Shown: positions 8,976 to 17,865, counted from the stretch's first letter. The stretch is DNA of 64,000 bases from an uncultured Muribaculaceae bacterium (GCA_910578385.1 CAJTQV010000011.1:46648-110647); one strand, 5' to 3'. Numbers and translations are program-made. The notes: generated from the letters alone by a model not told the origin.

Positions 8976-10025
8976 TCAGCGGCGAAAGCGGTGCTGAATC
9001 GGTTTCTCGACGCAGACGTTGATGGCTAACGAAAGGAGGATTATCACTAAAAGTGATATAAGGAAACAACCCCACATGCCGAGCAGGGAGGATAAGTCGA
9101 AATAAGCTGCCAACTGAAGAATCGGGCCGTGTACAAGATACATGTTGTATGAAACATTGTCGCGCCGCCCCTCGAACGTACCCCAGCGTCCCACCATCGA
9201 GAACCATATCACAAGCGAGCTGAAAGCAAGCGGATGAAGCACCACACTGAAATATGGTATCCAACTGCCGACGGCCATCAGCACCAGACCGCACACGAGT
9301 ACAGTCCACTTATAACGCATGAAAACGTCGTAATAATAATAGATGATGACCCCTGTATAGAAATACATCAGCTGTCCTACAAACTGACGTCCCAATATCT
9401 GGTAGATCTCGCTCCCGGTGCGGTAATAAAGCCAGTTGAAAAGAAGCCGGTAGGCTATCGAGACCACATATATGCCGATGAACATCACCACCGGACGGCA
9501 ACGCATCTTGCGGATAAGCCAAACCACAACCGGAACCGAGAGATAGAGCATCCACTCGACCTTCATGGTCCAGAGCGACACATTGACCGCCCGCTGCGCG
9601 AAGTCGGGGAAAACTCCGGGGAGCGTCGGCTCTATAAAGTTCAGGAAGCAGATGTTGGCAACAAGATATTTCCAGAAACCGGGACTCGTAAAGTACTCCC
9701 ACGCAGACAACGAGGACACCGCCACAAGACCGGCAGCAAAAATCAGCACCGTTGCCCAATAGGCCGGAAGAATGCGCAACGCCCTCTGGCGCACATACCG
9801 CCAAGTACGCTCATGCTTTAGGAAACTGCCGTAAATCAGGAATCCGCTCAACGCGAAGAAGCCACCCACCGCCGAATAACTTGTGACCGGAAACCACACA
9901 TCTCCGCCCACCAAGGTATTGAAATGCGCCACTATCACGGCGAATGCGAGCACATACCTCACAATACCCATGTTGTTGGGCATCGGTATCGGGTAAGGAA
10001 CTTTATTTGGTATAAGACGAAGCAT
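8976..10025 (-). CDS. Membrane acyltransferase of the acyltransferase-3 family
   Basis: A multi-pass inner-membrane O-acyltransferase of about 349 residues (OafA/NodX-like). It begins with the typical sequence IVRYVLAFAVIVAHFNTL, where the His after the first helix is the family catalytic residue. The following FFALSGFLIYGSFL and RALRILPAYW motifs are also typical of the family. Such enzymes acetylate or succinylate surface polysaccharides; the acceptor here is unknown. The frame stays open to 10106, but a minus-strand promoter at 10069-10100 places transcription start inside that extension. The ATG at 10023-10025 is therefore preferred. Confidence 0.82.
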   Translation of the reverse strand: MLRLIPNKVPYPIPMPNNMGIVRYVLAFAVIVAHFNTLVGGDVWFPVTSYSAVGGFFALSGFLIYGSFLKHERTWRYVRQRALRILPAYWATVLIFAAGLVAVSSLSAWEYFTSPGFWKYLVANICFLNFIEPTLPGVFPDFAQRAVNVSLWTMKVEWMLYLSVPVVVWLIRKMRCRPVVMFIGIYVVSIAYRLLFNWLYYRTGSEIYQILGRQFVGQLMYFYTGVIIYYYYDVFMRYKWTVLVCGLVLMAVGSWIPYFSVVLHPLAFSSLVIWFSMVGRWGTFEGRRDNVSYNMYLVHGPILQLAAYFDLSSLLGMWGCFLISLLVIILLSLAINVCVEKPIQHRFRR

Positions 10026-10068
10026 AAAAGTGTGATTGAATTCAGATTCAAATCCGGGATATTCTCTG

Positions 10069-10100
10069 CAAAAGTAGTAAAAATTACCGCCACTTCCCAA
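10069..10100 (-). promoter_or_regulatory. Promoter of the acyltransferase gene
   Basis: The minus-strand TACTTTTG (10069-10076) matches TAnnTTTG, with TTG (10098-10100) 21 nt upstream. It sets the acyltransferase start at 10025 and is divergent from the TPR-gene promoter. Confidence 0.6.
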
Positions 10101-10136
10101 TTTCATTTCATTTTCACCTTATTTAATTGTAAAGAT

Positions 10137-10167
10137 TTTGTCATGCAAGGGAAAAACGCTATATTTG
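10137..10167 (+). promoter_or_regulatory. Consensus promoter of the TPR gene
   Basis: TTTG (10137-10140), a 19-nt spacer and TATATTTG (10160-10167). The predicted transcription start lies within a few nucleotides of the first ATG at 10175. The message is therefore either nearly leaderless or translated from the internal ATG at 10235. Confidence 0.8.
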
Positions 10168-10174
10168 CCGCACA

Positions 10175-12190
10175 ATGGTAACACGGTTTTCTTTTTCATC
10201 ACGACCCTGTGTGATCGCGCTCAAGGCTCTGTTTATGCGTCTGTCCATGCTGTTCATATTGCTCGGCGTGTCTGTTGGCGCGTCGGCCCAGGTCGATGCA
10301 GAACAGGTCATGAACATAGGGCGCAACGTGCTCTCGATGGATGACTACATGCTCTCCATACAGTATTTCAACCAGGCTATCAAAGCAAAACCGTACTTGG
10401 CCGAGCCATATTATCTCAGGGCTATGGCCAAGCTCTCGCTCGACGATTACGCCGGTGCGGAGGAGGACTGCACGCTCGCCATAGAGCGCAACAAGTTCCA
10501 GACCGAGACGTACAAGCTGCGAGGTTTCGCACGCCAGGCACTCGGCAAGGACTCCCTCGCGATTGAAGACTACGACATAGGACTCCAGTATAACCCGCAG
10601 GACAAATATTTCCTGTTCTATAAAGCAGTCTCCCAGACGGAGCTGAAACGTTACTCCGGAGCAGACTCGACGTTCTCGACCCTGCTGCGCCTCTACCCAC
10701 GTTTCGAGGATGGCTACACAGCCCGCGGACGGCTGAGGGTGCTTGAGGGTGACACCGTGGCCGCCCTCGAAGATATCGGCAAAGCCATCAGTCTTTCAGC
10801 CACCTCGCTGCAACCATATTTGCTGCGTGCCGACATCGAGGTAAAACAACAGAACTGGGAGGGTGCTCTCGGCGACATGGACGAAGCAATCCGCCTTAAA
10901 CCGCGTGAAGCCGACTATTATCTGAACCGGGCTTTCATCCGCTATAATCTCGACGATTATTTCGGTGCGATGTCCGACTACAACTACACGCTCGAACTGG
11001 AGCCGTACAACTCGGCGGCGCTCTTCAACCGCGCCCTGCTCCGCTATGAGGTGAAAGACCTTGACCGCGCGGCAGCCGACCTGCAGAGCGTGCTGAAAAT
11101 TGACCCCGACAACTTCCACGCGCAATACAATCTCGGTCTTGTGAATCTGGAGCGGGGGAAATACCGCGAGGCGCTTGCCAATTTCGATGTCATCAACAAG
11201 CGTTATCCACGATTCCATCCCGCCTTCTACGCCAGGGCCGAGGCATTCCGCCTCATGGGCAACATGAAGGCCGCAATGCAGAACGCCCACATCGGCGACG
11301 AATTAGTACGAGCCTACGTAACAAACCCGGAGAAGAACCCGCTCGACCGTCCGGCCATACAGGCAGGAACGGCCAACAGCGGAGACATGGCTCACGAAAA
11401 CGAGACCGAAGAGGAAGTGATGGACCGCTTCAACCAGCTTGTAACCGTCGGATCGGCATCAGATACACAGTTGGCATACAACGACCGCATAAAAGGACGC
11501 GTGCAGGACCGCGACATTGCTGTTGACCTCGAACCGTCGTACATGCTGTCGTATATCGACTCGCCTGTAACCCTCAAGGCCACCTCAAACTATTTCCGTG
11601 AACTCGACGAGTTCAACCGTCAGCGTTACATCGGCCAGACCATCTATCTCACTCCGGCCGGAGGTGAGATTTCAAACGACAATTATGATGCCCTTTTCGC
11701 CCTCGCCGACCTCTACACCCAGCAGACCAAGGATAGCGAGCGTCCTGCCGACTGGCTTGCTCTCGGAGTGGCGCGGGTACAGCTGAAAGACTATGAGGCG
11801 GCTATACACGCTCTTGAAAAAGCCATAGAACTGTACCCGGACTTCGCCATGGCACATCTGGAGCGGGCCTATGCCCGTCAGGCATCGGGCGACCCGAAAA
11901 TGACCATGCTGGCTCTCGCAGACTACGACGACGCCCTGCGTCTCAATCCCCGTCTGGTCTACGCATGGTTCAACAAGGGTAACATCTACTACAACTCGGG
12001 CGACTACACCTCGGCTCTCCGCTGCTACAGCGAGGCTTTGGAGACCGACCCGCAGTTCGCCTCGGCACTCTTCAACCGAGGCATCACATACCTGCGCATG
12101 GGTAACAAACAGCAGGCCTTCGCCGACCTCAGCAAAGCCGGCGAGCTGGGCGTGCTCCCCTCCTACAACCTGCTGAAACGCATGAAATAA
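10175..12190 (+). CDS. Exported tetratricopeptide-repeat protein
   Basis: A 671-residue protein made almost wholly of TPR units, recognisable by spaced motifs such as YDIGLQYNPQ, MDEAIRLKPREADYYLNRA and YNLGLVNLERGKYREALANF. A hydrophobic signal segment (MRLSMLFILLGVSVGASA) starts at internal Met21. The segment near residues 395-470, between two TPR blocks, is polar and acidic. Because the promoter ends only about 8 nt before the first ATG, Met21 (10235) is a serious alternative start that would also give a normal signal peptide. It is probably a periplasmic or outer-membrane scaffold. No partner can be named from context; it stands alone. Confidence 0.8.
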   Translation: MVTRFSFSSRPCVIALKALFMRLSMLFILLGVSVGASAQVDAEQVMNIGRNVLSMDDYMLSIQYFNQAIKAKPYLAEPYYLRAMAKLSLDDYAGAEEDCTLAIERNKFQTETYKLRGFARQALGKDSLAIEDYDIGLQYNPQDKYFLFYKAVSQTELKRYSGADSTFSTLLRLYPRFEDGYTARGRLRVLEGDTVAALEDIGKAISLSATSLQPYLLRADIEVKQQNWEGALGDMDEAIRLKPREADYYLNRAFIRYNLDDYFGAMSDYNYTLELEPYNSAALFNRALLRYEVKDLDRAAADLQSVLKIDPDNFHAQYNLGLVNLERGKYREALANFDVINKRYPRFHPAFYARAEAFRLMGNMKAAMQNAHIGDELVRAYVTNPEKNPLDRPAIQAGTANSGDMAHENETEEEVMDRFNQLVTVGSASDTQLAYNDRIKGRVQDRDIAVDLEPSYMLSYIDSPVTLKATSNYFRELDEFNRQRYIGQTIYLTPAGGEISNDNYDALFALADLYTQQTKDSERPADWLALGVARVQLKDYEAAIHALEKAIELYPDFAMAHLERAYARQASGDPKMTMLALADYDDALRLNPRLVYAWFNKGNIYYNSGDYTSALRCYSEALETDPQFASALFNRGITYLRMGNKQQAFADLSKAGELGVLPSYNLLKRMK

Positions 12191-12230
12191 CCGGATTTTA
12201 GGATTTGACAGCGATTTGAGCCGTCATATA

Positions 12231-12262
12231 TTTGCCAATGTGCGGAAAAATCGTTAACTTTG
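12231..12262 (+). promoter_or_regulatory. Promoter of the L25 gene
   Basis: TTTG (12231-12234), a 20-nt spacer and TAACTTTG (12255-12262), a full match to the Bacteroidales consensus. The transcript would have a leader of about 110 nt. Confidence 0.75.
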
Positions 12263-12264
12263 CG

Positions 12265-12379
12265 CCGCTTTTAGGCAAAAACGTGTGATGGGAAATTCGT
12301 AGGCGTCCGTGCGGCGTCGCGCTCCCCGCGCTTAATGCACGGAGCAAACTTATTTTTAGTAACACATCAATCCAAATCA
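12265..12379 (+). promoter_or_regulatory. Structured mRNA leader of the L25 gene
   Basis: The leader holds a long-range stem TCCGTGC (12306-12312) with GCACGGA (12337-12343), enclosing GC-rich complementary tracts. An AT-rich run TTATTTTTAG follows before the start codon. Ribosomal-protein messages are often autoregulated through such leaders; a specific family was not recognised. Confidence 0.35.
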
Positions 12380-13036
12380 ATGAAGACATTCAAACTTAAC
12401 GCTCAGCCCCGTGTTGAGCTCGGCAAAAAGTCTGTAAAGGCTCTGCGCAAAGAGGGTAAAATCCCCGCAGTCATCAATGGCGGCGCAATCGTTGAACTCC
12501 CCTACAACGGCACTCTCAAAGAGGGTCAGAAGCTCGTTGCTCTCGACGACAAGCGCGGTATCATCACTACCGACATCACTGTCGCTGCCGAGGACGTGCG
12601 CAAGCTCATCTATACTCCCGACATCTTCGAGGTTGACATCAACCTCAACGGCGAGGAAGTGAAGGCTGTCATGAAAGACCTCCAGTTCCAGCCCGTGAAA
12701 GACACTGTTCTTCACATCGACTTCCTCCAGGTTTATCCTGACAAGCCCATCGTAATGGAAGTGCCTGTTCAGATCGAAGGTCACGCAGAGGGTGTGAAGG
12801 CCGGTGGTAAGCTCACGCTCTCCATGCGTAAGCTCAAAGTTAAAGCTTGCTACAGCGAAATTCCCGAGCGTCTCGTGGTTAACGTTGACACACTCGGTCT
12901 CGGCAAGTCACTCGCAGTCGGCGACCTCCACTTCGAGGGTCTTGAGCTGATGAACGCCAAGAACGCCGTTGTCTGCGCCGTACAGCTCACACGTGCCGCA
13001 CGTGGTGCTATGGCAAAGGCTGCCGACAACGCATAA
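12380..13036 (+). CDS. rplY: 50S ribosomal protein L25, general stress protein Ctc type
   Basis: A 218-residue two-domain L25 of the Ctc/TL5 type. The N-terminal 5S-rRNA-binding beta-barrel starts MKTFKLNAQPR and includes KSVKALRKEGKIPAVINGG, the classic L25 signature. A C-terminal beta domain (about residues 95-195) follows, and the tail is Ala-rich. The ATG at 12380 matches the family N-terminus; the frame extends 15 codons upstream, but those codons have no homology to the family. It has its own promoter and a terminator at 13059-13095, which partly separates it from pth downstream. The rplY/ctc-pth order is common in bacteria. Confidence 0.95.
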   Translation: MKTFKLNAQPRVELGKKSVKALRKEGKIPAVINGGAIVELPYNGTLKEGQKLVALDDKRGIITTDITVAAEDVRKLIYTPDIFEVDINLNGEEVKAVMKDLQFQPVKDTVLHIDFLQVYPDKPIVMEVPVQIEGHAEGVKAGGKLTLSMRKLKVKACYSEIPERLVVNVDTLGLGKSLAVGDLHFEGLELMNAKNAVVCAVQLTRAARGAMAKAADNA

Positions 13037-13058
13037 GGCACCTCAAACCGCATTCAAC

Positions 13059-13095
13059 AGCATCATGTCCCCTCCGGGGCATGATGCTTTTTATT
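13059..13095 (+). terminator. Terminator between L25 and pth
   Basis: AGCATCATG and CATGATGCT enclose a C/G-rich apex and are followed by TTTTATT. The pth gene starts about 105 nt further on, so pth depends on read-through or an unseen promoter. Confidence 0.8.
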
Positions 13096-13199
13096 ACCTC
13101 TCAGCTCCCCCTATCATCTTCCTCCCCGCTTGAAAGGCAGGGACATATGAAATGCAGGGACATCGCTTCGCGATGTTTGCTGAGCACCCAAAACAAATC

Positions 13200-13826
13200 A
13201 TGAATTTCTTAAGAAAAATCCTTGGCCTCGGGCCAAAGGACAAAACACCTGTAGATCCTGATATGAAACGTTACCTGATAGCCTGTCTCGGCAACATGGG
13301 TCCCGAGTATGTCGATACCCGTCACAATGCCGGATTCATGGTTGCCGATTACATTGCAGGAGAGGCCGGAGTGCCTTTCCAGTCAAAGCGTTACGGCGAC
13401 ATGGCGGTCGTACGTGTGAAGAACTGCGAGCTGATGCTGCTGAAGCCCTCCACATTCATGAATCTCAGCGGCGTGGCCGTACGTTACTGGATGAACCACG
13501 AGAAGCTGCTGCTGGAGAATCTCTTGGTGGTTGTCGATGACATGGCCATACCGTTCGGTTCGATACGTATGCGCAAGCAGGGTTCCGATGCAGGCCACAA
13601 CGGACTGAAGAACATTGCCGCCGAGCTTGGCACGCAGAACTATGCCCGGCTCCGTTTCGGAATCGGCAACGGTTTCCCGCGCGGAGGTCAGATAGACTTT
13701 GTGTTGGGCAAATTCCCGCCCGAAGAGATGGAGAAGATGCCCGAGGTCCTGAAAAAAGCCGCCGACGCCGTCAAAGCCTTCTGTCTTTCGGGCCCCGACT
13801 TCGCCATGACCCACTACAACCACTGA
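13200..13826 (+). CDS. pth: Peptidyl-tRNA hydrolase
   Basis: A 208-residue enzyme that releases peptides from prematurely dropped peptidyl-tRNA. Family motifs are clear: LIACLGNMGPEYVDTRHNAGF with the catalytic His in TRHNAGF, then LLKPSTFMNLSG, VVVDDMAIPFGSIRMRKQGSDAGHNGLKN (shown here only as its parts DDMAIPFG and SDAGHNGLK), and FGIGNGFPRGGQIDFVLGKF. The ATG at 13200 is preferred. It gives a short basic N-terminal extension of about 20 residues (NFLRKILGLGPKDK) before the conserved core. The upstream part of the frame has no family match. It follows L25 in the same direction. Confidence 0.94.
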   Translation: MNFLRKILGLGPKDKTPVDPDMKRYLIACLGNMGPEYVDTRHNAGFMVADYIAGEAGVPFQSKRYGDMAVVRVKNCELMLLKPSTFMNLSGVAVRYWMNHEKLLLENLLVVVDDMAIPFGSIRMRKQGSDAGHNGLKNIAAELGTQNYARLRFGIGNGFPRGGQIDFVLGKFPPEEMEKMPEVLKKAADAVKAFCLSGPDFAMTHYNH

Positions 13827-13910
13827 CCCACACTTCCCTACCTTACCCACCGCACAACCCAACGGAGCGTCCATAGGCAGTTCTCAAACGATTTTCTGCA
13901 TACATGAATT

Positions 13911-13991
13911 TCCCCTTCAAGAGGACTAATTTCTTAAAAAATATCCTCTTCAAGGGGACAATTTCGTTAAAATATTAACTCCATAAGGGGA
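13911..13991. repeat. Repeated operator-like motifs upstream of the toxin-antitoxin pair
   Basis: TCCCCTTCAAGAGGA (13911-13925) and TCCTCTTCAAGGGGA (13944-13958) form an inverted repeat with one mismatch. Read another way, the AAGAGGAC and AAGGGGAC blocks, each followed by a similar AT-rich stretch (ATTTC then TTAAAA), form direct repeats of about 33 bp. A third degenerate copy (TAAGGGGA) is at 13984-13991. The repeats lie 40-120 nt upstream of the promoter at 14030-14059. They could be autoregulatory operators for the toxin-antitoxin pair. Confidence 0.5.
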
Positions 13992-14029
13992 AATATAGTC
14001 TATTGATGGGCTAATTTTCCACTACAAAC

Positions 14030-14059
14030 TTGACGTTCGGATTTTTTGTTGTATATTTG
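14030..14059 (+). promoter_or_regulatory. Promoter of the toxin-antitoxin pair
   Basis: TTG (14030-14032), a 19-nt spacer and TATATTTG (14052-14059). It lies about 49 nt before the antitoxin start codon. Confidence 0.75.
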
Positions 14060-14107
14060 CGAAATAGTTAACAACGGTCATCTTCCAGGACCATTTACAT
14101 TAAGAAT

Positions 14108-14344
14108 ATGACACAAATAGTAGTTACATTAGACAATAACGCTGACAGCAATCTGCTTCGGCGCATGATTGAGAATATGAAAGGAGTGCTCAAGACATCA
14201 GTCAAAACAGAAAGTATCACAAATAAAGAAACAGAAGACAAGAGAACAGCTTGGATTCAAGCACTTAGTCAACTGACCGAAAGCGTAAATTCTTCAATGA
14301 TTGATTTGAACGACGAACGCACAAAATATATAATGTCTAAATGA
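14108..14344 (+). CDS. Small antitoxin-like protein partnered with a PIN toxin
   Basis: A 78-residue protein with an N-terminal strand-rich part (TQIVVTLDNN) followed by predicted helices and a Lys-rich middle. No DNA-binding motif is recognisable. Position identifies it: it directly precedes a PIN-domain gene and its stop overlaps that start in an ATGA junction (14341-14344). This is the common antitoxin-then-toxin order of type II modules, and in Bacteroidetes small proteins of this size often precede PIN toxins. It would bind and inhibit the toxin. The region is AT-richer than its neighbours, consistent with transfer. Confidence 0.65.
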   Translation: MTQIVVTLDNNADSNLLRRMIENMKGVLKTSVKTESITNKETEDKRTAWIQALSQLTESVNSSMIDLNDERTKYIMSK

Positions 14345-14742
14345 AAAAATTCTTTCTCGACACAAATTTTGTCATGGACCTGCTTATAAGGGATGAATTC
14401 AAACCTATAAGCAAACAATTCTTGACAGAGGGAGTTCAAAACAATCATCAATTCTTCATCAGCTATCTCTCAGTTGCAAATTTCGCTTATATAATACGAA
14501 AACAGCCCTCAGAGAATATTTACAAATATATCAACACTGTTTTGAATCTGTTCCATGTTGTACATAATACGGAACATCAGATAAGGAGAGCTATTGAGTT
14601 GCAAGTTCCAGATTTTGAAGACGGATTGCAATATCAAGCAGCCATTGACGCAGAATGCGATATCATAATCACCCGCAACTCTAAAGACTTCCCTTTTGCC
14701 AAAATTCCAGTCATGTCAGCAGAAGAATATCTTCGCTCCTAA
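14341..14742 (+). CDS. PIN-domain ribonuclease toxin
   Basis: A 133-residue PIN-domain protein, a VapC-like metal-dependent ribonuclease family. The first acidic residue is Asp7 in FFLDTNFVMDLL. The C-terminal acidic cluster lies in DFEDGLQYQAA and is followed by ECDIIITRNSKDF, the usual final strand and Asn/Asp turn. The SxxTxxE segment of many PIN domains reads SVANFAYI here, so the central Glu is replaced. Translation is coupled to the antitoxin through an ATGA overlap. Targets of such toxins are usually tRNA or rRNA; which one cannot be told here. It converges with the AddB-like gene. Confidence 0.85.
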   Translation: MKKFFLDTNFVMDLLIRDEFKPISKQFLTEGVQNNHQFFISYLSVANFAYIIRKQPSENIYKYINTVLNLFHVVHNTEHQIRRAIELQVPDFEDGLQYQAAIDAECDIIITRNSKDFPFAKIPVMSAEEYLRS

Positions 14743-14768
14743 GCATCTAACAGCTGACACCGAAAGCC

Positions 14769-17700
14769 TTATTCGCGGCCGCAGAGGTATTTGAGGGTAC
14801 AGTAGCGGCATTGGGCCTCGTCGGGCGCCGGCTCGAAGGGTTTGGTGTCGTCGAAGATGTCGCAGAGAATCTGCTCCATGCCGGCCAAGAACTCGGCGGA
14901 GATGTCGGTGTGCGCGTTGATTCGCTTCTTGTCGAGAGTCGGACAGCACTCCACCTCACCCGGCTCCTTGTTAACATCAAATATCGACAGCCGTATTCCA
15001 CCGGGGGCTTCTGCGCGTTGCTCCAGCAGGTGGGCGTAGAGCATGAGCTGAAGCATGTACTTGGCCTGATAACTACCGTTGAATATGTCTTCTATCGAAC
15101 CGGCATCGACATGCGCGCTGCCCGTCTTGTAATCCACAATCCTCATGCGTCCACCCACAACGTCAACACGGTCGAACGCATACTTGAAATTCACCTCCGG
15201 ACTCGCACCCGCACGCCAACGCGTTGTACCCGTTATCTCCGCACCTACAAGTTCAACAGGCGCGGTCATCAGGTCATGACGCACCGCATTCTCAACCATC
15301 GCCTCAAGACGCTCCGCCACCATGGCGACCGTACCTGTCAGCTCCCGGTCGAGCTTTTCAGGAGGCAGATGGAAATGCTCACGGTTCACCGCACGGCGCA
15401 CCACCCGCGAAATCAACTCCTTATCCCCGGCAATATCCGTCAATTTCGCAGAATCGAGCACCACCCTGCTTTTCAGATACTTCTTCTGCAATGATTCAGG
15501 CAGATAGAGATTCTGCATGGCTCTGTGCACTATATTACCCTGCGTGATCGCATCTATATAATCCGGACTCTCCACATCATCACCGATGCCGACTACATTC
15601 TTGTAATAGAACTTCACCTGACATTGACAGTAATTCATCAATGCCGAAGCCGACAGGTTACGACCGCTATCCGGTCTGAGAAAATCGGACAGTCGTTCCA
15701 TCACACGGGCGGACTTGGCAACTCCAGATGGCTTCGCAACTGACGATTCGAGACGGAAAGAATAGACCTTCTCACGCACCGAGTCGCGGGCATAAAGCAT
15801 GGCCAACTGCAACAGGAATCGCGACTTGCCTCCACTGCGCATACCCTCGCCTGCACGGGCGTCGTATATGAGAGTGACATCTCTCGCCCTCGACAACAGG
15901 CGGTAGAAGTAATAGGCATACAGCTCCTCTGCCTGTCCGGATGTCGGCATACCGTAACCGCGCCGCAGGGCATCGGGGATGAAGGTGCGCGCACGCGAAC
16001 GGCGAGGCATCACCTTGTCGTTCATCGACAGCACCACCAGATGGTCGAAGTCGAGGGCACGTGTCTCCAACAGACCCATAACCTGCAATCCCTCCAGCGG
16101 CTCTCCCTCGAACGTAACAGTCTCTCCGGCAAGCAGACGGTCGGCCAAGTAGAACACGCTGCCGTAACGCATCGACACATTATGCGTCTCCACGCTCACC
16201 AACAGCCGCGACAATGCCTGTTGATACAACGAGATCTGCATACGTTCTATCTTGGAATTGATGACATGCGCATTGTCTCCCTCCTCGGCAAGAGCCATAT
16301 CTACCATGTCGAGCACACCCGAGATATATGCCACAGTCTCGGAGGGAGTAGCCTGACGGTCAATAGGGCGCAACATCTCCGCCACCCTCTCCGAACGCTC
16401 ACGCAGCCACTCCGGAGTGACCACGCGCAGATGCAACCGGCTCACATCGGTATTGATCTCATTGGCCACGGTGCTGCCCGCCACAATCTGCACGAGCGGA
16501 TGCGACATGAACAGCCTGAAATCCTCATGATAATAACCATATACGTCGCCCGACTTGCGCAGACGACTCTGGAGCCGACGCAAATGATATATGAACGACG
16601 CCACGGCCGTGTAGCGCATCGAATACCCCATGGTGAGGTTCACCGCCTCAAGCTCCGTAGGAAGGGAATGTATCAGAGGCAGCAGCAGGTTCTCGTCGGG
16701 GATGACCACGGCGGCACGTGCGTCGGCTATCTGTCCCGGACCAATCTCCTCAAGCCATTCCCCGACCTTCATCGAAGCAATCTTGACCTGCGCCACGTTA
16801 GAGGGCGCGGCGGCCACATTGATAACCTCAGGCATCGAATCAACCTGACACCGAGCCATGTAGGGCACCGCCCACTCCGGCATCGGGAAATTACGCATGT
16901 TACGACGCATAGCCATTGCCGCCGGACTCCTCACTCCATCTGTTCCGGCACCGAGGACAGGCCCGGTGGCATCCCAGAAAAACTCGGCGTACGGCTCGCC
17001 GTCAGCATCAAGCATGTCGCGCATGTCAGCAAAAAGACGCGCCTCGGTCGTGGAGAGCATATTGAAACCTACCACCACAACCTTACTCCAGGGGAGCGCC
17101 GCCGAATCCTCGCCCGCCACTCGCTGCATGGCGCGTCGGAATGTCGTTCCCGGCAACGCCAGACCGTCGGCCTCAAGATTCTCAAGAAGTCCGGCATAGA
17201 GTTCTGGAAGAAGTTTCCACAGCTCCACGAACTTCTGCTTAAGCTGAGAACGCTCCTCCTCCGGACCGATGCTGTTCCAGAACCGCTCCACATTATCAGA
17301 GGCCGGACGGTAGCCGAAATAACGCTCTATCACATCGCACTGCTCCTCGGTCAGGAAGTTGGAGGAGATGCTGCGGTAATCACGCACATTCTTGAAAAGA
17401 GCGGCGGCATCGACATCATATTTCTCGACCTCGCTGAAATCACCCGTGAGCGTCTCCGCCCATGGAGCGAAGCGGTCGAAATCGAGCAGGTCTGCCTCGG
17501 TCTGAAGACTTCCGGTGCGTCCCAACAGACCTCGGTACACTTTGTAAAGCCGGAATATCAGGTCAATGCGCGAAGCCACCTCGCGGCCTGTGACACGCTG
17601 CATGAACTCCGAAACACCCATCACATCGGGAGCGAGCATGGTCCGGTCGCCCAGACTCTCGGCCAAGCTCTTCAGAAAGAAGGTTCCGGCACGCTTGTTC

Positions 17701-17813
17701 GGGAACAGAAAACAGAGGTCTGACATCTCCTCATAACGCGACACATAGGCCGCCGCGACGGCACCAAGAAAAGAGAGGCGGCCCTCTCCCGAAGTTCGAG
17801 CATTTGGTTTCAT
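14769..17813 (-). CDS. AddB-like PD-(D/E)XK nuclease/helicase-fold protein
   Basis: A protein of about 1014 residues resembling the AddB half of AddAB recombination nucleases. The N-terminal part has FLFPNKRAGTFFLKSLAE, the degenerate Walker-A-like region of Bacteroidetes AddB. The C-terminal domain (about residues 720-1014) is a PD-(D/E)XK nuclease with MRIVDYKTGSA as the D...DYKTG core. Four cysteines, an early one in NYCQCQVKFYY and a terminal CRYCTLKYLCG, fit the iron-sulfur staple of AddB. The ATG at 17811-17813 is preferred over the longer frame (to 17915) because the extra part overlaps the promoter region. AddA is not in the window. The protein acts in double-strand break processing. 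Confidence 0.85.
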   Translation of the reverse strand: MKPNARTSGEGRLSFLGAVAAAYVSRYEEMSDLCFLFPNKRAGTFFLKSLAESLGDRTMLAPDVMGVSEFMQRVTGREVASRIDLIFRLYKVYRGLLGRTGSLQTEADLLDFDRFAPWAETLTGDFSEVEKYDVDAAALFKNVRDYRSISSNFLTEEQCDVIERYFGYRPASDNVERFWNSIGPEEERSQLKQKFVELWKLLPELYAGLLENLEADGLALPGTTFRRAMQRVAGEDSAALPWSKVVVVGFNMLSTTEARLFADMRDMLDADGEPYAEFFWDATGPVLGAGTDGVRSPAAMAMRRNMRNFPMPEWAVPYMARCQVDSMPEVINVAAAPSNVAQVKIASMKVGEWLEEIGPGQIADARAAVVIPDENLLLPLIHSLPTELEAVNLTMGYSMRYTAVASFIYHLRRLQSRLRKSGDVYGYYHEDFRLFMSHPLVQIVAGSTVANEINTDVSRLHLRVVTPEWLRERSERVAEMLRPIDRQATPSETVAYISGVLDMVDMALAEEGDNAHVINSKIERMQISLYQQALSRLLVSVETHNVSMRYGSVFYLADRLLAGETVTFEGEPLEGLQVMGLLETRALDFDHLVVLSMNDKVMPRRSRARTFIPDALRRGYGMPTSGQAEELYAYYFYRLLSRARDVTLIYDARAGEGMRSGGKSRFLLQLAMLYARDSVREKVYSFRLESSVAKPSGVAKSARVMERLSDFLRPDSGRNLSASALMNYCQCQVKFYYKNVVGIGDDVESPDYIDAITQGNIVHRAMQNLYLPESLQKKYLKSRVVLDSAKLTDIAGDKELISRVVRRAVNREHFHLPPEKLDRELTGTVAMVAERLEAMVENAVRHDLMTAPVELVGAEITGTTRWRAGASPEVNFKYAFDRVDVVGGRMRIVDYKTGSAHVDAGSIEDIFNGSYQAKYMLQLMLYAHLLEQRAEAPGGIRLSIFDVNKEPGEVECCPTLDKKRINAHTDISAEFLAGMEQILCDIFDDTKPFEPAPDEAQCRYCTLKYLCGRE

Positions 17814-17817
17814 GATG

Positions 17818-17825
17818 CAAATGTA
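17818..17825 (-). promoter_or_regulatory. Possible -7 element of the AddB-like gene
   Basis: The minus-strand TACATTTG matches TAnnTTTG but lies only 4 nt from the chosen ATG, so the message would be almost leaderless. No good -33 element is visible. Confidence 0.3.
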
Positions 17826-17834
17826 CTCAAAAAA

Positions 17835-17865
17835 TTGCTTATGCAGATAAAAATCCGTAATTTTG
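17835..17865 (+). promoter_or_regulatory. Promoter of the polymerase delta-prime gene
   Basis: TTG (17835-17837), a 20-nt spacer and TAATTTTG (17858-17865). It is divergent from the AddB-like gene and about 85 nt before the GTG start. Confidence 0.7.

Noticed and set aside
16041..17723. A 560-codon plus-strand open frame antisense to the AddB-like gene
   Set aside because: The opposite frame encodes a recognisable AddB-type nuclease with Fe-S cysteines. The antisense frame has His/Arg-rich composition with no motif and arises from codon bias.
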